Assembly: GCF_027980145.1 (NCBI RefSeq)
Contig: NZ_JAMZNK010000001.1
Coordinates: 1 to 64,000, forward strand
Source: Flavobacterium azizsancarii
GTDB lineage: Bacteria; Bacteroidota; Bacteroidia; Flavobacteriales; Flavobacteriaceae
DNA: 64,000 nt
Reading direction: 5' to 3'
Shown here: piece by piece, positions 1 through 8,388 of the stretch
Layout of the letters: every line of letters starts with the position of its first letter
How positions within the stretch are numbered: the first letter of the stretch is position 1
The notes under the pieces: model-generated
Database searches by the model: none
The model's input: only the letters and a program-made list of their open reading frames with translations
Told to the model about the DNA's origin: nothing
Translations under genes and position numbers: made by a program

Positions 1-360
1 GCCGATGTAATAACCATTTATCCAAGATTGATCTACAAAGCCAAGTACAAGGTCATTTACTTCAAGTACATATTTTTTTGCAGGGTCAGCATTTGTGGGA
101 TGCTTATAAATCGACAATTCTCCCACTTGAATAAATTTGGCTCTTGTAATTATTTCAGGATGTGCATTCGGGTCTGCTTTATGCGCATCAAACTGGGATT
201 TCTCAGCCTTTGCATTTAGAGTATTTGAAAGGTTCGTTATATCGCTTTGCTGTATTGAATCACCTTTCAGTCTAAAACTTGAGAACGTTTCCCAAAACTG
301 GGCTTGCGTTGGCTTTTTGCCCGTCATAAACCAATCGTATATTTCTGTGAGTGTTGCCAT
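1..360 (-). CDS. Phage tail fibre-like protein, N-terminal part
   Basis: Reading leftwards from an ATG at 360, 120 codons stay open to the window edge, so only the N-terminus is visible. The start shares bases with the stop of the preceding gene (TAATG), as in a tight tail operon. The N-terminus contains FMTGKKPTQAQFWETF, a motif I associate with the start of tail-fibre or fibre-support proteins of Bacteroidota prophages. Position at the end of the tail operon, after baseplate genes, agrees. The receptor-binding part would be off-window. Confidence 0.6.
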   Translation of the reverse strand, partial: MATLTEIYDWFMTGKKPTQAQFWETFSSFRLKGDSIQQSDITNLSNTLNAKAEKSQFDAHKADPNAHPEIITRAKFIQVGELSIYKHPTNADPAKKYVLEVNDLVLGFVDQSWINGYYIG

Positions 361-1166
361 TAGTCGAGTGGTATTAATACATAGTAAAATTTCAGATTCT
401 GTTCGTTCGCTACTATTTCTCGAAGGTATATTTCGAAAGAGGTTGCCTGCTCATTGCCATAAGTCCAAAACACATCATTGTCATCATTCCAATTAGAGCT
501 TCGACCTCTAAGAGCACCCAGAACCATGTAATTCGAAGTATTTACAGTAGGGAATGAAACAGTCATTTTTGTATCATTTACATTACCTGCGCTACCCACG
601 TTTCCAACATTAAATACTGATTTGCGTAAAAATGGAGATGTGAACGATATTTTATTTTTGATGTAAGCGTCTGAAAGAATTTCAGTAACATTCCAATCAG
701 CCTGTACATTTTTCTGTGCTCCTTGCTCAATTGTTTCTAACTTGGTTTCGGCAGCAACTAACCTGGTGAAAATTCCCTCGAGCAATCCTTTTAGAGATTT
801 AGTTTCAAGAGGTTTGACAAAATCTGACCACGGAAAAGAAACTTCAGAAGTACCAAATGTTGCATAACGTATTGTATGAACTGCTTTGATAGAGCCGTTT
901 TCAAATGGACGGTTTACGGATTCTTCAACGATGATAACTGTTGAATCTACTGAAACGACAGCTGAACGAAAATCCAAAAGTTCATTGTTAATATAAATCT
1001 TGCCATCTTTAACAGTTGTACCTTCGGTTTCGCATCCTTCAACAATTGTAAAATTACCAGCGATATTTCCAAAAGCATTAAATATTGAAAATGAAGTCTG
1101 AAGCTCCTGTAATCTTTCAGAGTTCAATGGCCAACCTCCTGTTTGTATAAAATTTGTACTATTCAT
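360..1166 (-). CDS. Putative tail fibre / distal tail protein
   Basis: A 268-residue protein coded directly after the baseplate I-like gene, overlapping it by 8 bases, and followed by another fibre-like gene. The middle carries a likely trimerising segment (LETKSLKGLLEGIFTRLVAA, roughly residues 120-140). The C-terminal third is beta-rich and ends in aromatic and polar residues, as in fibre tips. No enzymatic motif is visible. Assignment is mainly positional: in Mu-like phages the genes after J and I encode fibres. Confidence 0.5.
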   Translation of the reverse strand: MNSTNFIQTGGWPLNSERLQELQTSFSIFNAFGNIAGNFTIVEGCETEGTTVKDGKIYINNELLDFRSAVVSVDSTVIIVEESVNRPFENGSIKAVHTIRYATFGTSEVSFPWSDFVKPLETKSLKGLLEGIFTRLVAAETKLETIEQGAQKNVQADWNVTEILSDAYIKNKISFTSPFLRKSVFNVGNVGSAGNVNDTKMTVSFPTVNTSNYMVLGALRGRSSNWNDDNDVFWTYGNEQATSFEIYLREIVANEQNLKFYYVLIPLD

Positions 1167-1644
1167 CTATAAAAATGCTATAGCGTTTCCCGCCTGATTT
1201 ATAAAATTTGATATGTGCGTGCAAAGCATAAATTTGACTATTGTAAATTTCCTCCGGAACAAAGACAATAAAGTCTAAACCTGTGTCTGCTGTCTCAGCT
1301 TCCGTTCTTAGAAAGATTGTTTTGTTTTCACTTTCTGTATGGGCATAAACTGTTTTTGATTCTGCCTCAGTGTAGATGTAAAATGTTTTATGAATTTGAC
1401 CATCACCAATATAAATTCGCCGTTCTACAATGTCAAATTTGTCATTTAGCGAACCTTCTAACGAACAAACTTGGCCGGTGTGTTCAAGCTTGTATAAATT
1501 GTCTATCCTCCAATTGTACCATTTATAGTATAATGAGTTAAGCGGCTTAAGTAACAATTGAGCAAACGCCGATAAGGAAGGTTTTCTGAGCATCGTTGGA
1601 ATGTTATCCAGGGCGAAAATGTTCCAGTCAATATTAAACCACAT
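1159..1644 (-). CDS. Baseplate/tail protein I-like (Mu gp48 position)
   Basis: A protein of about 161 residues, starting MWFNIDWNIFALD, coded just downstream of the J-like baseplate gene and overlapping its end by 11 bases. An upstream non-ATG start at 1659 is possible but adds only five residues. In P2 and Mu the gene after J encodes tail protein I, which links the baseplate to the fibres. The N-terminal third (LLKPLNSLYYKWYNWR) fits that small family in style. The C-terminal half is an all-beta sequence (many Y, H, K and E residues) unlike classical I, so the name is positional. Confidence 0.45.
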   Translation of the reverse strand: MWFNIDWNIFALDNIPTMLRKPSLSAFAQLLLKPLNSLYYKWYNWRIDNLYKLEHTGQVCSLEGSLNDKFDIVERRIYIGDGQIHKTFYIYTEAESKTVYAHTESENKTIFLRTEAETADTGLDFIVFVPEEIYNSQIYALHAHIKFYKSGGKRYSIFIDE

Positions 1645-2506
1645 AAGCAATATTGTCAAATGTTACTATTTCAAAATATCCGCTTTCCGCTACTTTTGAT
1701 ATATTAATTGGTTGTGGATCACCGTAACCATTTATCTCAGGATTAATCCATGCACTTGCAGCGCTTAAAAGTGTTGCATCTAAAACACCTGGTACTAATT
1801 GAATTTTGTCAATTAAAGACGAAAGCTGGAGCTCACCATTAAATTTTAATTCTTTCATGAATTCCTGAAGAGCATCATTAACCGGATAATCCGCATTTAG
1901 CTTACTCATGCCACTTTCATTCAATACTAATGCGTCTCTTTTTATCTTAATATTTAAAAAGAGTTTGTCTGCTTTGTAATTGATAATGGTAAGAGCAGTT
2001 CCGGCAACTTTTATTCTTTTAAAATAAAACTCAATTGCTTCAACTTGTGCCGGGTCTGTAAATTCTTTTAATTTGCCGCTTTCTTCACCGGCTATTTTTA
2101 GAATTACCCGGCTACTGTCAGTGGCTTCATTAACTGCTGCGTACTTAATAATTTTTGAGTTTTCAATTTCTTCAATCGTTGCATTTCCATTTTCGAAATA
2201 ATCTTTATCTGCCATCAAATCAAAACCATATTGAAAACGCAAAGCCATTGTTCGATACCAGGGAAGCGTACCGGCCTTTTCATTTGCTAAACGTTCATCA
2301 ACTTCTTTTGCATGTTGATCAAAGAATAATTCATGAAAGTAATGTGCTAATGCTACTATTTCAAAAAGAATGTTTTCCAGACTGACCAATGAAAATTCAT
2401 TCTCAAAAGAAGCTCCTAAAACAAAACCATAAGAAGTGGCATAATTTTCATTTGCCATAAATACTTTGGTCATTTCTGTTTTTATCTGTGTTTTTGTTCT
2501 TGCCAT
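1634..2506 (-). CDS. Baseplate wedge protein J-like (Mu gp47 family)
   Basis: A 290-residue protein in the slot occupied by baseplate protein J. The N-terminus is helical; then a segment with WYRTMALRFQYG near residue 82 is followed by alternating alpha/beta sequence. The C-terminus (IDKIQLVPGVLDA, about residues 235-247) resembles the Baseplate_J C-terminal pattern in which one monomer contacts the next. Length is close to that expected. It starts immediately at the end of the upstream small gene and overlaps the next gene, so translation is probably coupled. Confidence 0.65.
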   Translation of the reverse strand: MARTKTQIKTEMTKVFMANENYATSYGFVLGASFENEFSLVSLENILFEIVALAHYFHELFFDQHAKEVDERLANEKAGTLPWYRTMALRFQYGFDLMADKDYFENGNATIEEIENSKIIKYAAVNEATDSSRVILKIAGEESGKLKEFTDPAQVEAIEFYFKRIKVAGTALTIINYKADKLFLNIKIKRDALVLNESGMSKLNADYPVNDALQEFMKELKFNGELQLSSLIDKIQLVPGVLDATLLSAASAWINPEINGYGDPQPINISKVAESGYFEIVTFDNIAYVV

Positions 2507-2790
2507 TACCTTATAATAAAAGTTTTTTCGATGATCATTGCTCCAATACCATCATCTGGTATAATTAGCTCATGATTTTCATTTGTTATTGCTGTGGAAG
2601 GGAGATTCTTTTCAGACCATAACTCAACAATAGATAAATCTGCTTTTCCTGATGGAAGTAATTCCTGATCAATAAATAAAGGATCACTCAACGACAGGCC
2701 ATTTAACAATGACACAGCAAAAGCATTTTCAATACTTCCTGTTGATTGTAATACAAGGTCGAAAAAGGATTGGCCGTGTTTAGCTTTCAT
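2506..2790 (-). CDS. Small tail protein with LysM-like fold (P2 gpX type)
   Basis: About 94 residues from the ATG at 2790; an in-frame TTG three codons earlier is less likely. The first half (KHGQSFFDLVLQSTGS, then LNGLSLSDPL) reads like a LysM motif: a short strand, two helices, then a strand. Such domains occur in tail protein X of P2-like phages and in T4 gp53 baseplate proteins. The gene lies between the gp25-like and J-like genes and overlaps the former by 11 bases. Likely a baseplate component near the tube or hub. Confidence 0.5.
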   Translation of the reverse strand: MKAKHGQSFFDLVLQSTGSIENAFAVSLLNGLSLSDPLFIDQELLPSGKADLSIVELWSEKNLPSTAITNENHELIIPDDGIGAMIIEKTFIIR

Positions 2791-3121
2791 AATTAGCAAT
2801 TATCTTAATGTTGTCAGTTCTATACAAATCGAGCTCTGTAATTTTTAAGCCGTCTTTTGCAAAATGCTCTGTAATCTTATGCCTGTATTCTAAGAGGTCA
2901 GCGCCGAGTAAAACATCTTCAAAACAAACACCTAAATCCGGCCGGTATTTAAAATCACCTTGCGATCCAATTAATATTAAAGCCTTGTTTTGCTCCAATG
3001 TGTTTCCAATTACTAAACCTGATATAATCTTACCGCCCTGATCACGTATTGGATTAATTTTTATATCTAAAAGATTCCCTTGATCAATGTTATCTACTAA
3101 TTGAATTCCTATGCCTTTCAT
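2780..3121 (-). CDS. Baseplate wedge protein, gp25/gpW-like
   Basis: A 113-residue protein with the order expected of the GPW/gp25 family: an N-terminal strand region, then NKALILIGSQGDFKYRPDLG, then helix VLLGADLLEYRHKI and a C-terminal strand. Gp25-like proteins sit in the inner baseplate of contractile tails and nucleate sheath assembly. Size and the place between the spike and J genes fit. The family name rests on pattern and position. Confidence 0.6.
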   Translation of the reverse strand: MKGIGIQLVDNIDQGNLLDIKINPIRDQGGKIISGLVIGNTLEQNKALILIGSQGDFKYRPDLGVCFEDVLLGADLLEYRHKITEHFAKDGLKITELDLYRTDNIKIIANYES

Positions 3122-3122
3122 G

Positions 3123-3332
3123 TTATTCTAATTTTCCCTGAAATGATCCTGTCACAGGGCCATTTGGAGCTGTTAAACCTGATTGATAGGTTATCGTTGC
3201 GGTTTTTACATACTTGTCAATAACAGTTGCCAGGCGTTCAGCAAATTCATCATCTGAATTGTCTTCCCGTGTTCGCATTTCTGTAATGATCCCTTTTATA
3301 TCTTGTTTTAAAACATTTTTATTTAAAGCCAT
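3123..3332 (-). CDS. Small conserved-type tail-operon protein, unknown function
   Basis: A 69-residue protein packed between the spike-like and gp25-like genes (1 and 7 bases of spacing), which argues it is real and part of the baseplate operon. The N-terminal half is charged and helical (IIEMRTREDNSDDEFAERLA style); the C-terminus is rich in G, P and T (TAPNGPVTGSFQG). No known motif is recognised. It may be a small baseplate cofactor. Confidence 0.55.
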   Translation of the reverse strand: MALNKNVLKQDIKGIITEMRTREDNSDDEFAERLATVIDKYVKTATITYQSGLTAPNGPVTGSFQGKLE

Positions 3333-3339
3333 TTTAAAC

Positions 3340-3846
3340 CTATTTTAATAACTGATTAAACTTTGTTTCAAAACTTTCAATTGCTGTAATCGAATCCGGT
3401 AAAGGTGTTCCTGATGGCCCCATCGGAGTGTACACTTTTAATTGTTTCAATAAAGTTCCTAAATCAGTAAATATTTCTTTGAGACTTACAGCTTCATTCT
3501 TAATACTTAACTTACTATCAGAACTATCAATCAGCAATTCCAGACCACCTTGACAGATTTCTATTTTTTCAAACTGATCTGCTTTTATAACTGTCATGTT
3601 GGTAAGGTCACCTGTTGAAGACAACATCAAAACTGACGATCCTACTTTTGGTGTTACCAGGATAAAATCTGATTGATCATCAATAGTTGCTTTAAGCTTG
3701 ACATCACTAATATCTAAACCTGAAATTAGTTTAACAGTACAGCTTTCACCTTGAATAGATTGGACAATACCGGTTACAGGTAAATTTGAATTCGCGCCAA
3801 CAATTTGTTTTATTATGGCTTTAATTTGTGCTGGTGTATCCTTCAT
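3340..3846 (-). CDS. Baseplate spike/assembly protein with OB-fold (gpV/gp45-like)
   Basis: A 168-residue protein. The centre (TGIVQSIQGESCTVKLISGL, then FILVTPKVGSSVLML) reads as the five-stranded OB domain of phage spike proteins: an interior beta barrel followed by the K-x-G-S-x-V turn typical of gp45/gpV. The C-terminus contains the PMGPSGTPLP linker and a helix. It directly follows the gpD-like hub with a 4-base overlap, as spike follows hub in contractile phages. It probably forms the membrane-piercing tip or its base. Confidence 0.6.
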   Translation of the reverse strand: MKDTPAQIKAIIKQIVGANSNLPVTGIVQSIQGESCTVKLISGLDISDVKLKATIDDQSDFILVTPKVGSSVLMLSSTGDLTNMTVIKADQFEKIEICQGGLELLIDSSDSKLSIKNEAVSLKEIFTDLGTLLKQLKVYTPMGPSGTPLPDSITAIESFETKFNQLLK

Positions 3847-4811
3847 CCTAGTTTAATTCCAAATTTCACAACTCTTTTACCGCCTGCATCACTAAATGTT
3901 GTTACTGTTGATATGACATAATAGATTCCTTTTTTCTCCGGGTAATCTTCATCTGAGAAATAAGCTGAATAAGTTGGTTTAACAAAAGGAATTAGCCAGG
4001 TATCAATTGATCCGTCAAGACCGTCATAATTATTTTGTTGTAATGCGACGGCAGCAATTCTCTTCATGTCGATTTCACTCATAGAGCCCACTTTAAGGGT
4101 GATCTTATCGCCTCCGGTTGTTCCGGTTTTATAACTCCTAACCTTACCTTTTAGATCAATACTTTCGATAGTTACTTCAACCTTTTTATCAATGGCTCTT
4201 TTATATTCCAAAGAAGATTTTTCAATATTTTTTTGCATCGAATAAACAACTTCACCGCCTTTTTCTAAATAAGGTGCATGAATATGCAAAACCTTTTTTT
4301 CAGCATCAAAATAGATATTTGCTTTTGTCTCTTCCTGAAGCTTTTTAAGAACATCGTAACCAGTTGCCTGGTGAATGGTAAATTTTTCATAACCTATATC
4401 GAAATCACAGGAAAGTTTGAATGATTTATCAATTTGATCGATTAGTGATTGTGCAATTTTTTTCATCGATGTAGGTTTCATTTCGGCATCCTTGACACCA
4501 ACTCTGAATAAAAACAAAGAATCTTCACACAGTATTTTTAAACTACTATCATTTGTAGTGATATCCTTAACATATCCGCTAAACTCTTTTCTTAGATCAT
4601 TGTCGTAACCTAATTCTATAATTATTTCAGAACCTCTGCTAATCGTATTTTCAAAATCTAATACTTTATTTAAAACCGCTTCGGGTAAGGTTATAACTGC
4701 GGTGTCTACTAAGTTTTCTACCGATTCAGTTATTTCAATTTCTGAAATCAACATCAATTTGTATGATCTCCCTTTACTTTTAAAGGTGATATTCCAGTCC
4801 ATGTTTAGCAT
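3843..4811 (-). CDS. Tail hub protein, gpD/gp27-like (late control D family)
   Basis: A 322-residue protein with the features of phage late-control D proteins: an N-terminal beta barrel including IEIELGYDNDLRKEFSGYV-type sequence near residues 65-85, a central helical domain (QSLIDQID, then the TGYDVLKKLQEETKANIYFD stretch), and a C-terminal barrel. These proteins form the trimeric hub to which tube and spike attach. The gene lies between the tape-measure side and the spike gene, the usual order. No T4-style lysozyme insert is present. Confidence 0.7.
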   Translation of the reverse strand: MLNMDWNITFKSKGRSYKLMLISEIEITESVENLVDTAVITLPEAVLNKVLDFENTISRGSEIIIELGYDNDLRKEFSGYVKDITTNDSSLKILCEDSLFLFRVGVKDAEMKPTSMKKIAQSLIDQIDKSFKLSCDFDIGYEKFTIHQATGYDVLKKLQEETKANIYFDAEKKVLHIHAPYLEKGGEVVYSMQKNIEKSSLEYKRAIDKKVEVTIESIDLKGKVRSYKTGTTGGDKITLKVGSMSEIDMKRIAAVALQQNNYDGLDGSIDTWLIPFVKPTYSAYFSDEDYPEKKGIYYVISTVTTFSDAGGKRVVKFGIKLG

Positions 4812-4813
4812 AA

Positions 4814-5476
4814 CTACTTTTCATCTAATTTTAAGACCAATAAATAATCAAAATCACTTACTGCTTTTATTTCATAAGCCTGAACGTTTTCGCCTTTTGT
4901 GAATGGAAAACTAAAATCTTCTATGACAATTTTATTAATTCCTAAAAGTCGTAAGGGTTCACAAAAGACATATATCGCCTGAGGTTTTAGCAAAAAGTCT
5001 CTTAACTTTTCAAAATCACGCCAGGGAAAACAATCCCTAATACTTCCAAGTTCGTAATCTCCAATTAGAACACCAGTAATTGTAATGTCGTAATCGTCCT
5101 GCGCCCAACGCTCTTTTATTTTACCTGGTAATTTGTTTCCTTTTGAAACACTTCTTTTAACAACTTGATTTTTTCCATTTATTGAAATCATTGTTTCATA
5201 AGGTAAGAGGTACTTTTGACCATTCTCAGTTAAAGAAAAAGATAAAGGAAAAAATTGCTGTTCTTCTTTAGGAGCCGAATCACTATGCCACCATAATTGT
5301 TCAACTATAACCGATGACTTTGCTTTCTTTATTTTATCAATATTTCTTAATGGTAAAAAAGGAATTGGCGGTAAAACGTGTTTCGCTAATTCATTTTGTA
5401 TTACACTAAATCTAGGAATTGATTCAGCTACTTTTGTTCCAACTAAAGAAGCAAATAATATATCTCTGTTATCCAT
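4814..5476 (-). CDS. Tail/baseplate protein between tape measure and hub (DUF6046-like)
   Basis: A 220-residue protein whose start overlaps the tape-measure stop by one base and which ends 2 bases before the hub gene. In contractile-tail phages this slot holds a tube-initiator or gp53/DNA-circularisation-type baseplate protein. I recall a Bacteroidota phage family called DUF6046 with similar size and position. Visible features: a hydrophobic helix near the N-terminus, then a beta-rich second half with WAQDDYDITITGVLIG and CFPWRDFEKLRDFLL. No enzymatic motif. Confidence 0.5.
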   Translation of the reverse strand: MDNRDILFASLVGTKVAESIPRFSVIQNELAKHVLPPIPFLPLRNIDKIKKAKSSVIVEQLWWHSDSAPKEEQQFFPLSFSLTENGQKYLLPYETMISINGKNQVVKRSVSKGNKLPGKIKERWAQDDYDITITGVLIGDYELGSIRDCFPWRDFEKLRDFLLKPQAIYVFCEPLRLLGINKIVIEDFSFPFTKGENVQAYEIKAVSDFDYLLVLKLDEK

Positions 5477-7485
5477 TATCCTGCTGATGTATTTGCCGAT
5501 GCTAAGACTCTTAATAATGCATCCTGGCTTTGTTCCTTCATTTGATTTGCACTGTCTTTAAAGTCCTTTCCTGAAATATTTAAAATACCGATCAAGTCTT
5601 TTAAGTTAATTGTAATTTGAGTGTTTTTAGTTCCTCCAGTTGCAATAGCTTCATTAGTTTTAGTGCCTGTACCGTTTCCATCCGATGCGGGTTTACCGTC
5701 TTTGCCTACAGCTACTCCGGGTAATGTGGGCTGTTTGATTCCACCTTGCTCTTCAACTTTCTTTTTTGCTTCGTCCGGAGTAACCAAATCCATCGATGCT
5801 CTGAGGCTTTTAATCTTTTCGGCACCGCCTCCAGCTAAACCGCCTAATCCTGGTATGTTCGATAAAAGTTCTAAAATCTGTTGTAATGGATAGAGAACAA
5901 TATCTAACAAGACCTGACCAATTCGTTTTATTCCGCCCAGGATACCTTCGCCTTTAAAAGCTGCGGTAATGCTATCCCAGTGTTTCTTAAGTGTCATGAT
6001 AGCATTAATAAGATAACCTAGCGGTCCCAGAACCACGAGCATAGCAGCGCCAAATTCATTCCATTTGACAATAGCATAGCTGATGTAAGTTAACAGAGCC
6101 ATGACTATCAATATTATTGCACCAACTGGATTGGCATCCATTGCAGCATTTAACTGCCATTGTGCTGCTGTCCATAATGAAGTTGCACCCGCTGCGATCG
6201 CATTCCATACAGAAGAAACTTTTGCAAAGAATGCAGCTCTTTTTTGAGCATTAGCCAAAGTTGAAAATACAGTTGCCATGCCACTTAAAAGTGGTGATAA
6301 AGCAGCAACATCTTGTGCTACTTTACCTAAGACATCAGCATAGCCTATTAATCCATCAGTAGCATTAAATAATGAAATTTTAAAATCATCAATCTGCGCC
6401 TGAATCCTTTTGTTTTTCTCTAAAGGACTTTCCATCACAATCGCAGCCTGTTCGTATGCAGTATTTGTACCAGTGATAGCAGTTGTTAAGCGTTCAATCT
6501 CAGGAATACCACTAATCAAAGCACGGGCAGCATTTTGATTTTCCATCCCAAATAACTTAGTCATCAAGGCACTATCTTTCATCACTGGCTCTAAAGCAGC
6601 AAGACGTTGAGCAAGTGGTAATGATCTGTTACCCATCGCCACCATATCTACACCGGCAGCTCGTAACGCTTTTTGCGTGTCTTTTGGTAGAAAGCGCCCT
6701 TGTGACATAATAGCCATCGCATTACGAAGAGCGACACCACCCTCACTACCTTTTTTACCTGCCTTATCAAGCACTTGCAAGGCAGCGTTAGTTTCTTCAA
6801 AACTGACATTAGCGCCTTTAGCGGCCATTCCTGCCTGTTCAAGTGCTTGTTTGATTTGTGGTAATTCTGCGGAACCTTCTCCGGCAGCAGCGGCCATAAC
6901 ATTCATCATTCTTGCCATTTCCTCGCTTGCTGCAATTGGATCATCAAGTGAAACTTGATATTGATTCATTGCTGTAGTCAACAGTTCTGTCGATGCAACC
7001 TGATCACCACGCATCAATTTACTTGTCACAGCAACTGATTTTCCCATGGCATCTAATGCAGCAGGAACCTTGGCTATTTCAGGAGTTAATTGACCTAAAA
7101 TTAATTTGTACGATTCAGCTCCATCGGCCGCAGAACCTCCAAAGGTTTTAGCAGATTTTCGTGCGTATGTTTCAATCTCTTTTAGCTTATCACCTGCAAC
7201 ACCTGTCATTGCAGAGAGGTCGTACATTGAAGTGCTTAAATCCATTCCTGGCTTATTTACACTTGATATAGCACCGGCAACACGATCGACCTGATCAATT
7301 ATAGAACTTAGTTTTATTGTTTTCAGATTATTCTGGATATCGTTAAAAGCTTTCTTAAAAGTTTTATCCATATCACCGGCACTATGCTCAATTTTTTCGA
7401 CTGTAGCGTTAAGTTTATCCATGCCGGCTGTAATTGCCTGTGCATTGGATGTGATCTTAAACATAAATTCAAAAAGATTGCTCAT
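5476..7485 (-). CDS. Tail tape measure protein (TP901 core type)
   Basis: A 669-residue protein. The first 400 residues are almost all helix and contain the TP901 tape-measure core, including SMYDLSAMTGVAGDKLKEIE, GGSAADGAESYKLILGQL and the GGVALRNAMAIM region. From about 440 to 520 there are strongly hydrophobic stretches (VGAIILIVMALLTYISYAIV and AMLVVLGPLGYLINAIM), as expected of a protein that enters the host membrane during DNA ejection. The protein sets tail length. Its start codon overlaps the stop of the frameshifted chaperone extension (TAATG), a classic arrangement. Confidence 0.92.
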   Translation of the reverse strand: MSNLFEFMFKITSNAQAITAGMDKLNATVEKIEHSAGDMDKTFKKAFNDIQNNLKTIKLSSIIDQVDRVAGAISSVNKPGMDLSTSMYDLSAMTGVAGDKLKEIETYARKSAKTFGGSAADGAESYKLILGQLTPEIAKVPAALDAMGKSVAVTSKLMRGDQVASTELLTTAMNQYQVSLDDPIAASEEMARMMNVMAAAAGEGSAELPQIKQALEQAGMAAKGANVSFEETNAALQVLDKAGKKGSEGGVALRNAMAIMSQGRFLPKDTQKALRAAGVDMVAMGNRSLPLAQRLAALEPVMKDSALMTKLFGMENQNAARALISGIPEIERLTTAITGTNTAYEQAAIVMESPLEKNKRIQAQIDDFKISLFNATDGLIGYADVLGKVAQDVAALSPLLSGMATVFSTLANAQKRAAFFAKVSSVWNAIAAGATSLWTAAQWQLNAAMDANPVGAIILIVMALLTYISYAIVKWNEFGAAMLVVLGPLGYLINAIMTLKKHWDSITAAFKGEGILGGIKRIGQVLLDIVLYPLQQILELLSNIPGLGGLAGGGAEKIKSLRASMDLVTPDEAKKKVEEQGGIKQPTLPGVAVGKDGKPASDGNGTGTKTNEAIATGGTKNTQITINLKDLIGILNISGKDFKDSANQMKEQSQDALLRVLASANTSAG

Positions 7486-7660
7486 TACTGTTTTTCGGTT
7501 GCTTCTGATTTTCTAACCCACTCTAGTTCTTTTACCCGCATTGCCCATTCTTCATCGCTGAGGCTGTCCGGGTCAATTTTGAAGTAGTAGCGCAACTGTG
7601 CGCTGCTAATTCTTATGAAATCATTTTCATCAACTTGGACAGCCTCTAAAGCTTTTCCAA
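7485..7660 (-). CDS. Tail assembly chaperone, -1 frameshift extension (gpGT-type tail)
   Basis: After the 104-residue chaperone stops at 7646, the -1 frame is open down to a TAA at 7485-7487 that overlaps the tape-measure start. It codes about 57 residues (including ALEAVQVDENDFIRISSAQL and DPDSLSDEEWAMRVKELEWV) and has no usable start of its own until a late internal ATG. This matches the conserved tail-chaperone frameshift found just upstream of the tape measure in many dsDNA phages. The best slip site is GGAAAAG at 7652-7658, read as G GAA AAG. The full fusion (7485-7960) would be 158 residues. I see no strong hairpin close to the slip site. Confidence 0.75.
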
Positions 7661-7960
7661 TGTTGCAGTCTTGAACTTTACTAATTCAGCAAGTTGCGCT
7701 GCCACAGATATAAAATAATTATCATCGGTTTGTATTTCGATATCCCCACCTAACCAACAACCTTTCAAGATCAGCTCGTTAAATTTCATGGGGTCTTTTC
7801 CAGACGCCGAAGCGAAAGACAGCGTTTTTCGATCGGCCAGTTTTACAATACAAGCTTTATCCTCAACAGTTAGTTTGTAAATTTCTTTGTATTGTTCTTT
7901 CCAGGAAGCAATTTGTTCTGGTGTTATTTCTGAAAATGTCTCTATAGTTGTTTTTTGCAT
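7646..7960 (-). CDS. Tail assembly chaperone (gpG-type)
   Basis: A 104-residue protein between tail tube and tape measure, where tail assembly chaperones lie. The sequence is mixed alpha/beta (TPEQIASWKEQYKEIYKLTV, then KDPMKFNELILKGCWLGGD), and the C-terminus is helical (AAQLAELVKFKTATLEKL). The -1 frame continues as a longer product (see 7485-7660). The short form and the fused form would coat the tape-measure protein during tail assembly. Family sequence is poorly conserved, so the call leans on position and the frameshift. Confidence 0.72.
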   Translation of the reverse strand: MQKTTIETFSEITPEQIASWKEQYKEIYKLTVEDKACIVKLADRKTLSFASASGKDPMKFNELILKGCWLGGDIEIQTDDNYFISVAAQLAELVKFKTATLEKL

Positions 7961-7971
7961 GACTATTTTAT

Positions 7972-8385
7972 TTAGATATTTTTACGGATTCTTAGACAGA
8001 TAAAAGGCACAGTAACTTCGGCAAACTTATCGCCTTGTTTTATCTCTGTTGCAGCCTCTGTAAAACGAATACCATCGAGAGCGTCAGTTTTCATAAAATT
8101 GCCTTCCAATGGGTTACCAAAGGACACAATCGCATCAACAGAAGTGCTTAGAATTGACCCACCCGCCGCGATTTCCATCGCGTTGTAGTCTGACATTAAC
8201 ATTGTTAATTCGCCCTCAGAACTAATGTTACCGCTTTGTATAGATTGCGGATATTTGCCTTTGCCGTAAATTGCTTCACGTTCGATTTTCTCAGAGTATT
8301 TCACTCCACGAATACCAGTAATATCACGGCCGCCAACTATCACAGTTATGTCAGACCATTCATATTCTCTACTATTAAAAGCCAT
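7972..8385 (-). CDS. Tail tube protein
   Basis: A 137-residue protein directly after the sheath gene (3 bases apart). Sequence features fit the simple beta-barrel tube fold: AFNSREYEWSDITVIVGGRD at the start, a loop with YGKGKYPQSIQSG, then NISSEGELTMLMSDYNAMEI and terminal strands. It resembles the Bacteroidota-phage counterpart of Mu gpM. Sheath then tube then chaperone is the standard order for contractile tails. Confidence 0.75.
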   Translation of the reverse strand: MAFNSREYEWSDITVIVGGRDITGIRGVKYSEKIEREAIYGKGKYPQSIQSGNISSEGELTMLMSDYNAMEIAAGGSILSTSVDAIVSFGNPLEGNFMKTDALDGIRFTEAATEIKQGDKFAEVTVPFICLRIRKNI

Positions 8386-8388
8386 CTT

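Noticed and set aside
5621..5893. Plus-strand frames within the tape-measure and other phage genes
   Set aside because: Low-complexity shadows of the minus-strand genes.
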